Position numbers and translations under genes: made by a program. A stretch of 64,000 bases of DNA from Siphonodentalium dalli (lineage: Eukaryota > Mollusca > Scaphopoda > Gadilida > Siphonodentaliidae): the NCBI GenBank assembly GCA_032622095.1, contig CP136061.1:118494754-118558753 (forward strand). The letters run 5' to 3'. Each line of letters begins with the position of its first letter. The first letter of the stretch is position 1. Positions 43,335 to 55,463 of this stretch are shown here, piece by piece. The notes beneath the pieces were generated by a model. It saw only the letters and a list, made by a program, of their open reading frames with translations. It did no database searches and was not told the DNA's origin.

Positions 43335-44458
43335 AACGTCAGATTCAGATTCAGATGTTTATTACGCCTTTCGTTGCATTTGACATAACAGGGCGATTCA
43401 ATTTCAAACAGTGTACATAATACATAATATAAATGTGAGGAGACATAATATACATACAAAATACACACAATATAGGTTGGAGTTATTAGTGTACTACATG
43501 TACTTGGTATATTGATTGAAGGTATAGCTATCAGATGTGGTGTTTAAAGTAAGTGGGTCGGGGTGTTGTGGGAATCAACTGTCTTTTAACACGACTATTT
43601 TAGATTTTTCATATACATTTTATATATCGCGGTGCTTTAATCATAGCCTCAGGAGTGCAAAACAATTTCTAGGGCTTTCTTTATAAATATTGAAAGGTTT
43701 CTGATCGTGTGATTATTGCGGAAGTAAAGAGCTGCTGAAGTTTAAGAACATTTGGTCTTCTGAAGTAATACGGCTTGATAAATTTAATTCTGAGGTCCTT
43801 TAGAAATTCACATTTCAGGACAAGGTGGAATTCATCTCCGAGTTCTGACTTGCAAAGGGTGCATACTCTTTCTGAGTAGTCGGTATTATACCAGGAGCCC
43901 TGCTCAACTGGTAGTCGATGGTTTCGTGTGCGGAATCGTACAAGTGTGTATATGATGTTTTGGTCTTCGTGCAGCAGGTATCGTTCCCGACTAATGTCAG
44001 TTTTAATTATCCTGTAAAAAGGGAAATTTATTTGAACCCATCAACGTAGATCGCCACTCTTGTGTGTACATGTCTCCAAACCTCTGCTTAATTAATTCGA
44101 TAAATATACGGTAATCGGTTATTCGTTGTTGTATCCAAAGATATCCCATTCCCATTGCATTCAGTGTGTTACATATTTCGGTTATCCATGGTTTGTTTTT
44201 ACGTTTTTCTGGTTATATAATGTGAGCATGATATAATATAATATTAAGGGTGTTCGCTCTGTTGTCATTGTTGTTATTTTCGCCCAGTATGAGAGATAGC
44301 GGATTTTTATTTTTATTGAAATCGGGTACATTCCAAGTTCACCATAGATGAACGCATTTGGTGTAGATTTTTTCAGTTTGAGGATATATTTAAGAAACCA
44401 TAATTCCATTTTGTCAAAACACGTAAGATTTTCATGACCCCGGACTTCTGCCCCATAT
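43335..44458 (-). pseudogene. LINE, C-terminal part of the polyprotein and 3' tail (minus strand)
   Basis: Read on the minus strand: KMELWFLKYILKLKKSTPNA and FIYGELGMYP (44330-44405), then in other frames ITDYRIFIELIKQRFGD (about 44080) and CTLCKSELGDEFHLVLKC (43811-43868), stopping at 43681. The last is a C-x2-C-x8-H-x4-C zinc knuckle typical of LINE C-termini. At least two frameshifts break it. The 3' end reads GTAATAAACATCTGAATCTG with (ATCTGA) repeats (43335-43365) instead of poly-A. It continues the fragment at 45835-46560. Confidence 0.9.
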
Positions 44459-45826
44459 TAGTCCAAGTCTTCTCGTACTAAAACTAGCTAAGATTTTGGG
44501 ATGGAGAGATGCTAGTGTTTAGTCCGAGAACGCGCGCATAGCCTTCTTATGGCACGAGTTAAGCGTTAATGACCCGCTCAAATAAAACCACAATTATATG
44601 AAATAAAATATCACAATTGCGACAATAAAAGATATTTTCCGCAGAAGACATGCTATTTGATCTGAACCCCACATCAGTTGTGAATTGAAAGCGGTAATTT
44701 AATGCGAAAAGAGACATTTACCGCAATGTTTACAAATTTTTAAAAGTATGCGAACTCAGTTGACCTCTCGAACTGTGTTCGGCATTTTCCGTTGAAAATA
44801 TTCCGTAGATTTTCGACTGACAACGCAAATTACGATGAATTCTCCATTGTAATCGTAATTATGTGTGTCAATAAATAAAAAAATAAATAGATTAATTAAA
44901 CATTGAAGATATAAATGTAATACATTAAATAAATTACGGGGAATTACAACCCTCTCAAAGTTTAAAACAGTGTAAACACAACGAACATTAGAATAAATAA
45001 TATGGTGCTACATTTCCCACATTTGGTGGACTTCAGCGAAATTAAGATATATACTAAGCGAACAGAGCAATATACTGCTCTTGTTAAGCACACAAAAAAT
45101 CAAACAAAATTTGTATAAATTTTTAACCTTAAGTTTGAAAAGTCCCACTAAAACGGAAGAACTATATTTCGAAACTGTGTGATTCGGTTCTCCGATTATT
45201 TTATCAACACAAAAGTCAAAATGCACATGGATGAAAATCACACGCATGGCAAGTCAGACACAAGAGTTCTAATTTGCTCCAATTTTGACAAGTTGCTTGC
45301 GAAAATTGTCAACAAAACTACCTTTCTGATCCTCCATTATGTCATTAAGTTTTTAGTGCGGGAATTGTTCTCAAAGCACATTGGAAACTGGACTTTGCGG
45401 CGATCGGTTTTCACCATTTTGTTCGGAAAACCCCGCGCTATATATAGAAACGGAAACTAGAATACTCAGAACAAACACCGGACAATGCCGAAGTTCTTCG
45501 GAACCTGAGTTCGGCTTTCAGTTAAGTAAACAAACAGAAAAAACAACGATGTTTGTGGCAATCAACCGGAATATTCTATGTGTAATTTAACATTAAAGTT
45601 AGATTATTATACACCATTCTGACCATAAGATGTCACTCTTTCCGACGTATATAGCATCATGTATTGCTTTGTTAGGTAAATCGAGTAAAATACACCACAG
45701 ATTCCCGCCACAGATCCTGGGCGTAACTCGTGTCATAAGAAGGCTATGCGCGCGTTCTCGGACTAAACACTAGCATCTCTCCATCCCAAAATCTTAGCTA
45801 GTTTTAGTACGAGAAGACTTGGACTA
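44459..45826. mobile_element. hAT-like element, TAGNCCAAGTCTTCTCG family, 1,368 bp, inserted in a LINE
   Basis: TAGTCCAAGTCTTCTCGTAC (44459) is mirrored at 45826. The TIRs are about 103 bp with one mismatch seen. The 8-bp target duplication CCCCATAT is perfect (44451-44458, 45827-45834). Removing the element with one octamer rejoins the LINE frame at its YG motif. An 8-bp duplication fits the hAT superfamily. No transposase is visible in the 1.16 kb between the TIRs, so it is non-autonomous. Confidence 0.93.
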
Positions 45827-45834
45827 CCCCATAT

Positions 45835-46560
45835 GTGAGTATGGGGTTCACAGATTTCTCATAGATTTCAAGTATAGTGGCAGTTGTAAGCTTATTTGTT
45901 CGCACTTTATTTAATAACGCATATATTGAGTTTTTTGCTTGTTGGCATCTTAAATTTCGTTCAAGCGCGAAGGAATTATTTTTATGATATATAGTGTCAA
46001 GGTATTTGTAGCTATCAACAATTTCAATGGTCTGGTCGCCGATAGTGAATGCCTCTGTACTAGTTTTGGTGCGTCTGCGATCGAAAATCAATACTTTAGT
46101 CTTTGATATGTTAACTTTCAATTTCCAACTATTGCAGTAGTGGTTAAAGCAATAGAGAGATTTTTGTAAACCAGCTTTTGAATTTGCTATTAAAACTGTG
46201 TCATCCACATATATTAGCAAGAATAGCTTAAGGTATACACCAGTATCTAATTCTTTGAACTTTTCCAGGTTTATTCCATCACAACCGTGTATTCTTAGAT
46301 AATTTTCTAGATCGTTTATGTATATAGCGAAGGTCAAAGGTGATAAGTTGTCCCCTTGTTTCAAACCAATGAGACTGGGGAATAGTTCAGATTCTTCCTG
46401 ACCTATTCTAACGCATGATTTCATTGTACATAGCTTTTATGACGTTAGGGATTTTCCCTTCGACCCCGTGACTCAGGAGTTTTTTCCAAAGACCTGCTCT
46501 CCATACAGAATCAAACGCTTTTGAGAAGTCGATGAAGTCGTCGTCATGGGCACCGGTCAA
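45835..46560 (-). pseudogene. LINE reverse transcriptase catalytic region (minus strand)
   Basis: On the minus strand, DFIDFSKAFDSVWRAGLWKK (motif A, 46505-46545) is followed by GLKQGDNLSPLTFAIYINDL (motif B, 46318-46368) and LLIYVDDTVLIANSKAGLQK (motif C with the YVDD catalytic pair, near 46200). Then come WKLKVNISKTKVLIF and LTYG at the hAT insertion. A frameshift near 46420 separates motif A from the 206-codon frame. The 5' part of the domain and the endonuclease are missing, so the copy is 5'-truncated near 46560. The clade is not assigned. Confidence 0.92.
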
Positions 46561-46751
46561 ATTATATCCCGTCGCCACATCCTTGTTGGTCAGTCAAAAG
46601 ACAACACACTGGTGAGGTATCCTAAAACTGTGTTTTTTTCAGTGTAGTCTAGTGATGACTGATGAAATTGGCCAGATAATGGTCCAGTCAGCAAAAAGAG
46701 GCAAAAATCAATCAATGGCCCGGGGTACCGATTACTCGAACCATATATACA

Positions 46752-48122
46752 TTAAAGACCCTGTGCCAATGCATTCTCTTATATATGAGAGTCGACCATA
46801 GGTCGCCTCGCATATATATAAGAGAATGAATTGGCCTAACATTTTTTTATATATTTTTTCTTACATTCTTTAACAATTATTATCTTTTTTTGTATCATTG
46901 TTTCTTACATTCTATAATCATTTTTCTCACATTATTTAACAATTTCTATATTTTTTGTTTACATTATATAACAATTTTTTATCATTTTTCCTTATATTCT
47001 TTAAAATGTTATCATTTTTTTTATCATTTTTTCTTACATTATTTAACAATTTTTATTATTTTTACAATTGTTTCTTACATTCTTGAACAATTTTTTATAA
47101 AATTTTGCCATTGTTTTTTACATTCTTTAACAATTTTAAAATAATATAAAATTTGTTAGACACATGCAGTACTCCTGGTGGAAAGCTTGGAATTCGGAAC
47201 GTTCCATCGGTCAGTCGAATTAATCGGCGTCACCACCACAATCAACAGGCATGGCTAACTGACTTCAGCCCAAGGAAATTAGTCAATCGACCCCGTGATT
47301 TGGGACTCATGTAGTCAAGAATTGGACTTACCATGCAGGGGCAGACACAATTGCATTCCAAACGAATTGGTAATTTAAACGACCATGGCTCAAGTCCAGA
47401 GAACAAGGGGTGACCAAGAAAACAGTGGTTTTTGTGGGAGGGAGCCTTTCAGATAGGCCAACGATAAGAGTGTTCTTTGGGAGAAAGCTACCCGGATATA
47501 ATAGTGGGATTCGTAGGAAGACATGATGCGTCAATACTCTTCCTCAAGATACAATGAGGCAGACTTCCAACGATGTCCTCCCAGCCAAAAACTAATGGTG
47601 ACTCAGAAACATTCCGTGCATGCCAATAAGTCTGACACAGTAATCGCATGAACCAATGAGCTCTCCAGTCTATTTGAAACCCCAATGAAACTAGTGTAAA
47701 TTTAGACGCACAGACACAAGACATGTACGCGACAGCACCATTTTGAACATTGTCCACCTGCGTGGATTGGTGGGAACTATATTTGTTAAAATATTCAAAA
47801 TAAGTCAATGCACACATGTACCAGATCGGACGTGATATACAAACTGATTGATGTTAGTTCATAAAGTATATCTCTATACCTTCTAAAAGTCCACGAGAAA
47901 GATACACATTGGAAGAGATAAAGCTTCTGGGATATATCAGGGGGGACACTTCGCTAAGATAGCGCAGTCAGCAACAAAGACAATTTCATAGACATCCAAT
48001 GACCGAATGACCGCTGCGAGAATTTTATCTTTACAGATCCCAAAACAGACACTTTGATATAACACAGAAATAGGTCTCCTCGCATATATATAAGAGAATG
48101 CATTGGCAAAGGGTCTTTAATA
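46752..48122 (+). mobile_element. TTAA-type hairpin element, long member, 1.37 kb
   Basis: TTAAAGACCCTGTGCCAATG (46752) is mirrored by CATTGGCAAAGGGTCTTTAA (48122). Next to each end stands the CATTCTCTTATATAT hairpin or one arm of it. The left interior (46845-47150) is a spacer repeat; the rest (47160-48060) is unlike other members. The minus-strand frames there show no transposase motif, so it may be a MITE that captured other DNA. Confidence 0.8.
46845..47150 (+). repeat. Degenerate repeat of TTCTTACATTCTTTAACAAT units
   Basis: Roughly 30-40-bp units of this word with poly-T stretches are repeated about nine times. The same word forms the spacer between hairpins at 25690-25790 and (complement) 57860-57900, and stands alone, inverted, at 62459-62600. 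Confidence 0.75.
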
Positions 48123-49939
48123 TTGTCCTCACAAAACAGACACTTTGATATAGCACAGGAATAATGTTTCAAATAATCTGAATCAGAGCAAACCGAAATT
48201 GGCACGATATCATATTTGCCGAAAAAGTCCTATAATGACATTTTCCTCGGCAGTTTGGAGATGAGCGAGTGTTGTTAAAACCTTCCATATATATGGTGAT
48301 TCCTAGTTCAAATTGGAGTTCCCCAACACGTGTTATCACATATGTAATCACATAGTATTTCCACGTGTAACCAGCATGTATGGTGCCATAATTATGTATA
48401 CCATGTCTATTTGCATCAATAAAACATTATTACGGATTCGTAAATAAGTATATGTATGTATCCTCACGTCAACTATCACAACATAACGTATTCTTGTTGA
48501 TGGCGATACATTCCATCTTCTTATATTCCTAAATTAATTTGCGATCGCCACTGATGCACTGATCGTACATGGAGCTGTGACCTTACGTGGCCTCATTGTA
48601 ACGCCGTCCGCGCATGTCGGTATTATTTCTGGAAGATGGAAGAAGTCAGCGGAAATTTTGCCAGACCGCCAAATATTCCAGGTGTTGAAAAATAACAGAT
48701 TTCAAAAATCGAAATCTAATCACTCTGCGCTTTGGGTGGGATCCTCGACTCAATTCAATTATTGTTCACATCCGAAGCCGAAGAAATTGTAATTTAGGGG
48801 CGTTAATTCGGATTATATACCTTTAAGTTGGTTTTAATGAGGTTTTTTTTTTAAACCACCAAAAAATTCACACAGCTCGTACGTGTATAGAATGGTGTAT
48901 AGTGTTGGTGAAATGTGTATTTTAAGTCAGAGACCATCCAAAGATTAGTGCACCAAGCGCCGATGAAGTTACATATATAACGTATGCATGTTGTAAACAT
49001 GAACGAAATTTTGAGTCTAAACCCTGGAGACATCATAACACATACAAAGCATGGACGGCATCATACTGCACTCAGAACTACTCTGAACCGAAGGTGGTAA
49101 TGGACTTGTAGTATACGGGCACTCCGCATTTCACTCGCGCGTGAGCTTCGTAAACTTTGATGAGGCACCAAAGGTGTGAATTCAACGAGCTCACACAAGT
49201 CTCGTGAGATATCGTGGTGCCACGCGCTCTGTGCGAGACATCGCACGCGCCAGAAGTAATAGCTTTCGCGCATGCGAAGTGCCAGTGTGATATCCTGTGA
49301 TCAGAAAGAAACACGTCCAGTAAAATCTATCTAGTAACGGAGTTTGGGTACACTGAAAAAAGTTCAGTGCTATACATGTATGTCATATTTAAACGAATAT
49401 GGCTCATTTTCACCCCCCCTAATTGTGTGTGTATGTAATTTGGAATGGGGATGAGATACGTATATATGCTGAAGCAAATGACGTGTATGAATTCTACTCT
49501 AAAAGAGTAAAGGTTGATCCAATCCTCATTTGGGTACAAATTGAAAATCACAGCGAGCCACCAAATGGCATCGTATAGAAAGATTGTTGGTATAGCATAC
49601 TGGGTTGGCATCAGTCGTTCAATCAAGATTGATCTTAATGTTGAGGACTGCCCTAGATATTGATAACGCTGGCCACTCATTTTGTGTAATGTGCGATGGC
49701 ATATCTATATTTATTGCCTCCTTCTAAGTCTTTAAAACATCACCGCTAAGAAGTACATAGAAAAATCGATAAACTTTGTTCTTATTTTAATTATTAATAG
49801 CTATCCAATAATGATATTTCTCATGACAGAGCCATTGTAGTATGACATTACTGACAGTGGAAGTACCGATAAAAGTCCAATTCGTCCAATAACATAACAA
49901 TATTTAATAAAACTTAACGGTAAATATTGGAAAGGGTGT
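48123..49939. other. No gene or repeat recognised
   Basis: No frame with a known domain. A slightly GC-richer patch with many CGCG/GCGC words lies at 49080-49280, overlapping short minus-strand frames. It is the most exon-like sequence in this stretch, but I cannot support a gene. Confidence 0.4.
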
Positions 49940-50200
49940 CAGACCGGTTTTCCGAAGACCTATTACCACGAAGGCCCACAACTCCGAAGACCCGATTCTC
50001 CGACGGCCCACAACTCCGAAGACCCGATTCTCCGACGGCCCATAACTCCGAAGACCTATAACTCCGAAGGGCCGATTCTCCGAAGACCTATAACTCCGAA
50101 GGCCCGATTTTCCGACGCCCCTTAACTCCGAAGGTCCGATTCTCCGAAGATTTTGTTTTATCGGGGTATTATCGTTTACTAAATAGTGTACAGTCCAGTG

Positions 50201-50382
50201 GCGAAGCCAATGGGTCCCAAAATTCCCACTGCCCCCATTAAACCTCTACTTGCTATTTCAGACAATATGGGCCCCTACCAAAACATGTCCAATGTCATGT
50301 AAACGCCCGGAAATCGTTCATGGGGCATCAAAACTTTTCCTACTGCCCCCACCTAAATGGGAATCCTGGCCCGCCACTGACT
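50201..50382 (+). mobile_element. CAGTGGCG-ended MITE in left arm of the foldback
   Basis: CAGTGGCGAAGCCAATGGG (50201) to GGGAATCCTGGCCCGCCACTG (ends 50382). CAGTGGCGGA-type ends are known from hAT elements. It sits at the same place in the arm as the element at 50531-50812 in the other arm. Confidence 0.65.
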
Positions 50383-50530
50383 ATACACCAGATACTATAA
50401 CGTTATGTTGGCCCATGAGATGCCAGAGTAAAATGTACAGGGGTGAACGGGGAAGAACTTGTCTCCCCTGTGCATGTTAGGCTACTCTGACATTCTTGCA
50501 GCGTTTCGTTATAATATACCAGGTGCACAC

Positions 50531-50812
50531 CAGTGGCGGAGCCAGGGTTCCCATTTAGGGGTGCACATTAATTAGCATATGTGGGGGATATATCATGCAT
50601 ATGATATGCCGAAAGCATATCACGAAGGCCTGATTTGGGGAGGGCATACATGGGAGGGGTCGCCCCCAATCGTTGGTCCGGGGGCTCCCCTGGGCAGGAA
50701 CACTGTGAATATTTGAATGCCTAGGAGGGATTTCCTGATGTTTACATGACATTTGACATGTTTTTTGGGGGCGGTCTTCCCTAGGGCCCCATTGACCCCG
50801 CCACTGGACTGT
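50531..50812 (-). mobile_element. CAGTGGCG-ended MITE in right arm of the foldback
   Basis: CAGTGGCGGAGCCAGGGTTC (50531) to CATTGACCCCGCCACTG (50812). It is the mirror partner of 50201-50382, but longer. Confidence 0.65.
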
Positions 50813-51022
50813 ACACTATTTAATAAGCGATAAAACATGATCTTCGGAGAATCGGCCCTTCGGAGAATCGGCCCTTCGGAGTTATAGACCTACGGAGTTA
50901 TGGGCGTTCGGAGTTATAGGCCTTCGGAGTTATGGGCTTTCGGAGTTATGGGTCTTCGGAGTTATGGGATTTCGGAGAATCGGAACTTCGGAGTTATGGG
51001 TCTTCGGAAAAACGCTACGTAA

Positions 51023-51319
51023 CCATTGGAAAACGTCAAGTCATTGAAAAATATTCTGAAAAATCATATTTAGACTCAAATATTTGAACTTACTACACAA
51101 TTTAGCGATGATTGTTGACAAATCAAAGTAAATGTTTCGTTTACATAACAATGGTTTCGACACGAGAAATATCCTTCCTGGAGAACTATCAATAATGGAG
51201 AAAAAAAATAAAGTTGATCTAATTCTCCGTGTTCTCTTCTGAGTGACAATGATTTTACATATTTTATTATTTTTTATTTTCATATTTACCCACTACAAGT
51301 GCCTTAAAAGTGGAGTACC
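51023..51319. other. Spacer, no gene seen
   Basis: AT-rich; nothing recognised. Confidence 0.4.
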
Positions 51320-52084
51320 TTTAAAAGGGGACTGTACAACAATTCCAACCAGTTATAGGACCATCTCCAGGCTGTGTCGATGGATTCAAATTTGAAATCC
51401 AAGATGGATGCTGGCGGCCATGTTTTTTAACGAATTTCGGACAAAATCGATGGCTCCCATCTAGAGGTCATTCCGAAGATCCATATGAAGTTTGATGACG
51501 ATCAGAAAAGAGATGTGACATATAGCGTGTGCCAGCCAAATGAATAGTCACACAAAGAGTAAAATCCAAGATGGCTCCTGGCGGCCATGTTTTTAAAACA
51601 AATTCCGGAAATAAACGATAGCTCCCATCTAGAGATCACCCCAAATATCCATATGAAGTTGGGTGGCGATCAGATGATGGATGTGGTCTGTAGGGTGTGT
51701 CAAATGATTTGGTCATGCAATGAGTAAAATTAAAGATGGCTGCTGGCGGCCATGCTTTTTCATTTATAATCGCTCAAATTCGATAGCTCCCATCTAGAGT
51801 TTATCCTAAACATGCCTGTAAATTTTCAAAACATTTCTCCAATAAAGCGGGCTGCAGGTTGTTGCGATGGATTCAAATTAAAAATCCAAATTGGCTGTCG
51901 GTGGCCATGTTTTTAACGAATTTCGAGGGGAAAAAAATCAATAGCTCCCATCTAGAGGTCACGCCGAAGATCCATATGAAGTTTGTGATGATCGGATGAG
52001 GGATGCGGCATGTAGGGTGAGCCAAAGCTCACAATAGGAGATGGCACCATACATGGCTAGATTCAGTGTACAGTCCCCATTTAA
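51320..52084 (+). mobile_element. TTAA-type element with internal 160-bp tandem units, 765 bp
   Basis: TTAAAAGGGGACTGTACAA (51320) is mirrored by GTGTACAGTCCCCATTTAA (52084). Inside, GCTCCCATCTAGAG recurs at about 51451, 51620, 51784 and 51943, each in a unit with GATGGCTGCTGGCGGCCATG and ATCCATATGAAGTT. This gives four units of about 160-170 bp. The inside is therefore a tandem array within a TTAA MITE. Confidence 0.85.
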
Positions 52085-53925
52085 CTAGCGTAGATTATGC
52101 GACCTACTTGTTGCTGCGAAAATGTGGTGTATGGACGGTAAACAACGAGAATTTCGTTTCAACACAAATAAGGAATGCATTAAACTTCAACAAAAAATGT
52201 AGAGTAATACGCGGAATACCGATCTGACGATAACATTATATGGAATAAAATAAAATAAATATAGATGAAGCTCTTTATGGACAATATTATTTATAAAAAA
52301 AAATAAACTGATGACGAAACGAAACTTAAACAATACGCTGTATTTGCGCCGATGCCGGTAATAGAAAAACGGCCTGGTTTTTTTTTCTCTCGTGATTTCG
52401 GCTTTATGCATATTCGATTAATTGCATAAGAAAAGCCATGCACCGACGCTATATGCAATAACGCGAAATTGACTGCACATGGAATAATGAGCTGTAGGCT
52501 TTATATAACCTGGAAAAAAGTCTCATCCACAGCAATGGCCCAGCTGTTTTCAATGTCCACCAGGACAAACGCTCTTTATTTTTGCCATATCAGCAATAGA
52601 CTAACAAGAAAAGCTCTTTTTATTCTACGACTAAAATAAATATTCTATAGTATGTGGTAAATGAAGTCCTCATATAAGCATTTGAAGAAAAGACAAGATA
52701 AAAAAGATCAAAAGTTCCCTTCAGTTTTGAAGCGAATGCGCGGTAGGTTTCCAAACAACTGTCAATTATTCAATAGTCAATATTGGTAGAATATAATAAA
52801 GATCCACGGCCCGAATTTACACCAAATAACCCAGAATTAAATTTGGTATGGACCTTCGCCATCATGACTGCTTTCAAAAGAGGTCAAATGACGTTGTTAC
52901 CGTTTTACGTTATATATATGGTTATTTTACTTTGTTTATTTTAAATTTGGGATCGCCCTGCCCATGTTTCAATTTGGCACCGTAGTGGTATCACATGCAT
53001 CACCGAGGGGCAACTTGTTATTTTCTGGCATATAAAATGTGCAGATGGTGGTTTTATGGTGTCAAATCGGACATGGCATGCATGGTGAGTGTGTCCGAAT
53101 GCTCACTCAAGCGTTATTCGGCCCTAAATTTGATCGAGGGTAACGATATTGACCAGATATTTTCGAGTTTATTTAATTATGATATTATTTATTTATTTCT
53201 ATTTTTATTTATTTATTTACGTTATTTATTTCAGATTGTTGTGTCTTTTAATATAACGATACATTATACAGGAAATAAATACTGGACAAACTTTATTCAC
53301 ACGATTTCACGACTACGGCTGTGTTCACACACTGGCACATTTGCGTGGTAAAGTTTCGGACAATTCGTCACACATGGCTATCGTTTGCACATTTTGAGTT
53401 ATAAACCTACATGTATGTATTTACAATTTATTTGTCTTCGGTTATTTGATATGAGCTGTGAGATGTAACTTTTGATTGCGTGCTTAAATGTTTCCAGATA
53501 TTTAAAAGCATGGAAAATGTCAGCTGTGCAAATAGGCGTGGAAAAAGTACATTGCATGCAGACTATCCCTGCAAATGTTGCTTTCCACTGATGTTTATTA
53601 ATTTTCTGATGTGGCTCAATTCCAAAGATGTTTTTATCTTGTCTGGGGTGACTCAACAAAACATATGCTACCCCTCTAAGATGACGGAGATATACATGCA
53701 AAGAGATGCGTAGTTAACACTCTAAGGACCATAACTTCGGGGGGGGGGAATTAATGGAAAAATATGTTACGAGTTGATATTGTTCCCTTCGTACTTCCAC
53801 GTGAGAATACTAAGGATCATTCAAACATGACCTACGATGGCTGATATGGAGATATCCAAAGATGGCATAGATAAATTTTTAATTTTCACACTAAGAGCCA
53901 GAAATAAACAAAACGTTAAAGGCAC
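52085..53925. other. No gene seen; one AAAGAGCG module and ATTT-rich patch
   Basis: Contains the module at 52565-52622, an ATTT-rich run at 53165-53235 and a short poly-G at 53739. The open frame 52995-53351 crosses the ATTT run and has no recognised domain. Confidence 0.45.
52565..52622 (+). repeat. CGCTCTTT module, 42-bp spacing, outside any recognised element
   Basis: CGCTCTTTATTTTTGCCATA at 52570, CAGCAATAGACTAACAAG, and AGCTCTTT at 52612. The inner part matches the module of the 934-1465 MITE (CCATATCAGGAAAACAGTAA), but the flanks do not. Confidence 0.7.
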
Positions 53926-54450
53926 GGGCGGTGTTCGTTGCGGAAATATTCATGTTTGTTCAAATCGCCATCAACAGAAGGAATATTAAAATATATATAG
54001 TTTTGTTCATATATATACCAAACATAATCAGCGCGTAAATAGTGTATTGTCGTCAAGACGTACAATGGTGTACGTAAACAAAAGCCTGCTCGTGTTACAG
54101 AAGTTTTGCTTCTGTTTACATAACACAGGGCAATTCTATTGGTTGATCACACACAAATGATATAAACGCTCTTATTATTTCCATAATAGAAAAACAGTAA
54201 CATATAACGCTCTTTGTGTTTACCATATCCGGATCTAAACAAAAGCCAGATTCTGTAACGTTTTTGCTTTTGTTTACATAACAAAGGAAAAACATTTGAC
54301 AATAACATACTGTTTTGTTTATGCCATATTTCTGATTGGTATAAGAACAAGATCTGTCTATATTTTACTATTATTTCTTTTTATGGCGGTTTTTGACTGA
54401 GGTGAATATTTTAACAGCATATCCACCGCCAACGCCCCCTGTATCTTTAA
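53926..54450 (+). mobile_element. TTAA-type MITE, family AAAGGCACGGGC, free copy
   Basis: TTAAAGGCACGGGCGGTGTT (53926) to GCCCCCTGTATCTTTAA (54450). It aligns over its whole length with 934-1465 but is diverged. CGCTCTTA and CGCTCTTT lie at 54167 and 54208. It shows that this part of the long repeat is a mobile unit of its own. Confidence 0.85.
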
Positions 54451-55463
54451 TGGACGAAAACCTTTGTATCTAAATATAACCGAGTATACTTATAAACTAA
54501 CTGCTTTCCTATGGATATCAAAATCGTTCAAACCGCGAGTGTCGGAACATAAGACTCAAAGTTCCAGGAAATGATACTGTCTGGGATAGTATTTTGGCAA
54601 ATTCTGAATTTGGCAAAAACGAAATTTCATTTTGCAAATTATTTGGCAAAAGTAAATTTCGGTCCAGCGCGGACACTGTATCAGAGTCATGAAATGTTAC
54701 GAGTTGTTACACGATTGATTCTTGCCAGTTATTTGAAGGCTAATTTCGGACTTATATGTCAGTTTTGTGTAATGAATTAGATATATCTCATCGGAGTCAT
54801 CGCACATGTAGAAAACTGTTAGGCGTGTGCATTTATATATAATCAGTTTGACATTCACATCTCAGCACACCACGGTCAGGGCTCTACGACGGGTTGAAAA
54901 ATTGCCAGACAAACTTGCCAGTGTGTCAACGTACGCTTAACACAGACCATGCAAGTTAATGGGTAACACAATATAGCAATCTAGTCCGGGCTAGCCATAG
55001 CCCTGTAATCGCCACACTCACCACTCACATTCTATGTGCGCGCTCAGCACTACCTCTCTGTACAAAACAAATCCATTCTCCCCCCAAATTATCTCAAAAC
55101 AAATTGTTTTGATGAAACATTAATTGTCCTCTAAACTACAATCGGCCATTAATCTCAATAATCTATAATAAGGTGTCACTTTAATGCAAAATCGATCGAA
55201 AAGCTATAAATTAGAGAAAGTGATTAATTCAATTTGTCACCCGTTTTGCCACCGGTTCACTATCGGTTATTTCGATCACGTACTGGCCAGGCGACTGCAT
55301 GGATGCCTCGTGGTACACAAGAGTGACAAAATGGATACGGATCTCATTCTTTTTAATATCCATCTCCCGCCTTCGGTTCCCTATAGGATATTACTGTTGC
55401 ATTTATTGCATCGCATATTGTTTGCTCACAACAAATTCTCCAAAGATTCTCACAAAATTTAAG
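54451..55463. other. No gene or repeat recognised
   Basis: Mixed AT-rich sequence. ATTTTGGCAAATTCTG and related GGCAAA words near 54590-54660 form a loose local repeat. Confidence 0.4.

Larger units (their letters stand above)
49940..51022. mobile_element. Foldback element with CCGAAGA-repeat arms, about 1.08 kb
   Basis: The left arm (to 50160) is a tandem of CCGAAGACC / CCGATTCTCCGA / CATAACTCCGAAGG words. The right arm (50838-51015) is its complement. Then TAAATAGTGTACAGTC (50186-50200) is mirrored by GACTGTACACTATTTA (50813-50828), and further inward ACTATACACCAGATACTATA by the complement of TATAATATACCAGGTGCACA. The centre (50425-50495) is a loose hairpin. The whole element folds back on itself. 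Confidence 0.85.

Noticed and set aside
49080-49280. GC-richer patch as an exon
   Set aside because: The minus-strand frames are short and overlapping, with no recognisable domain; support is too weak.
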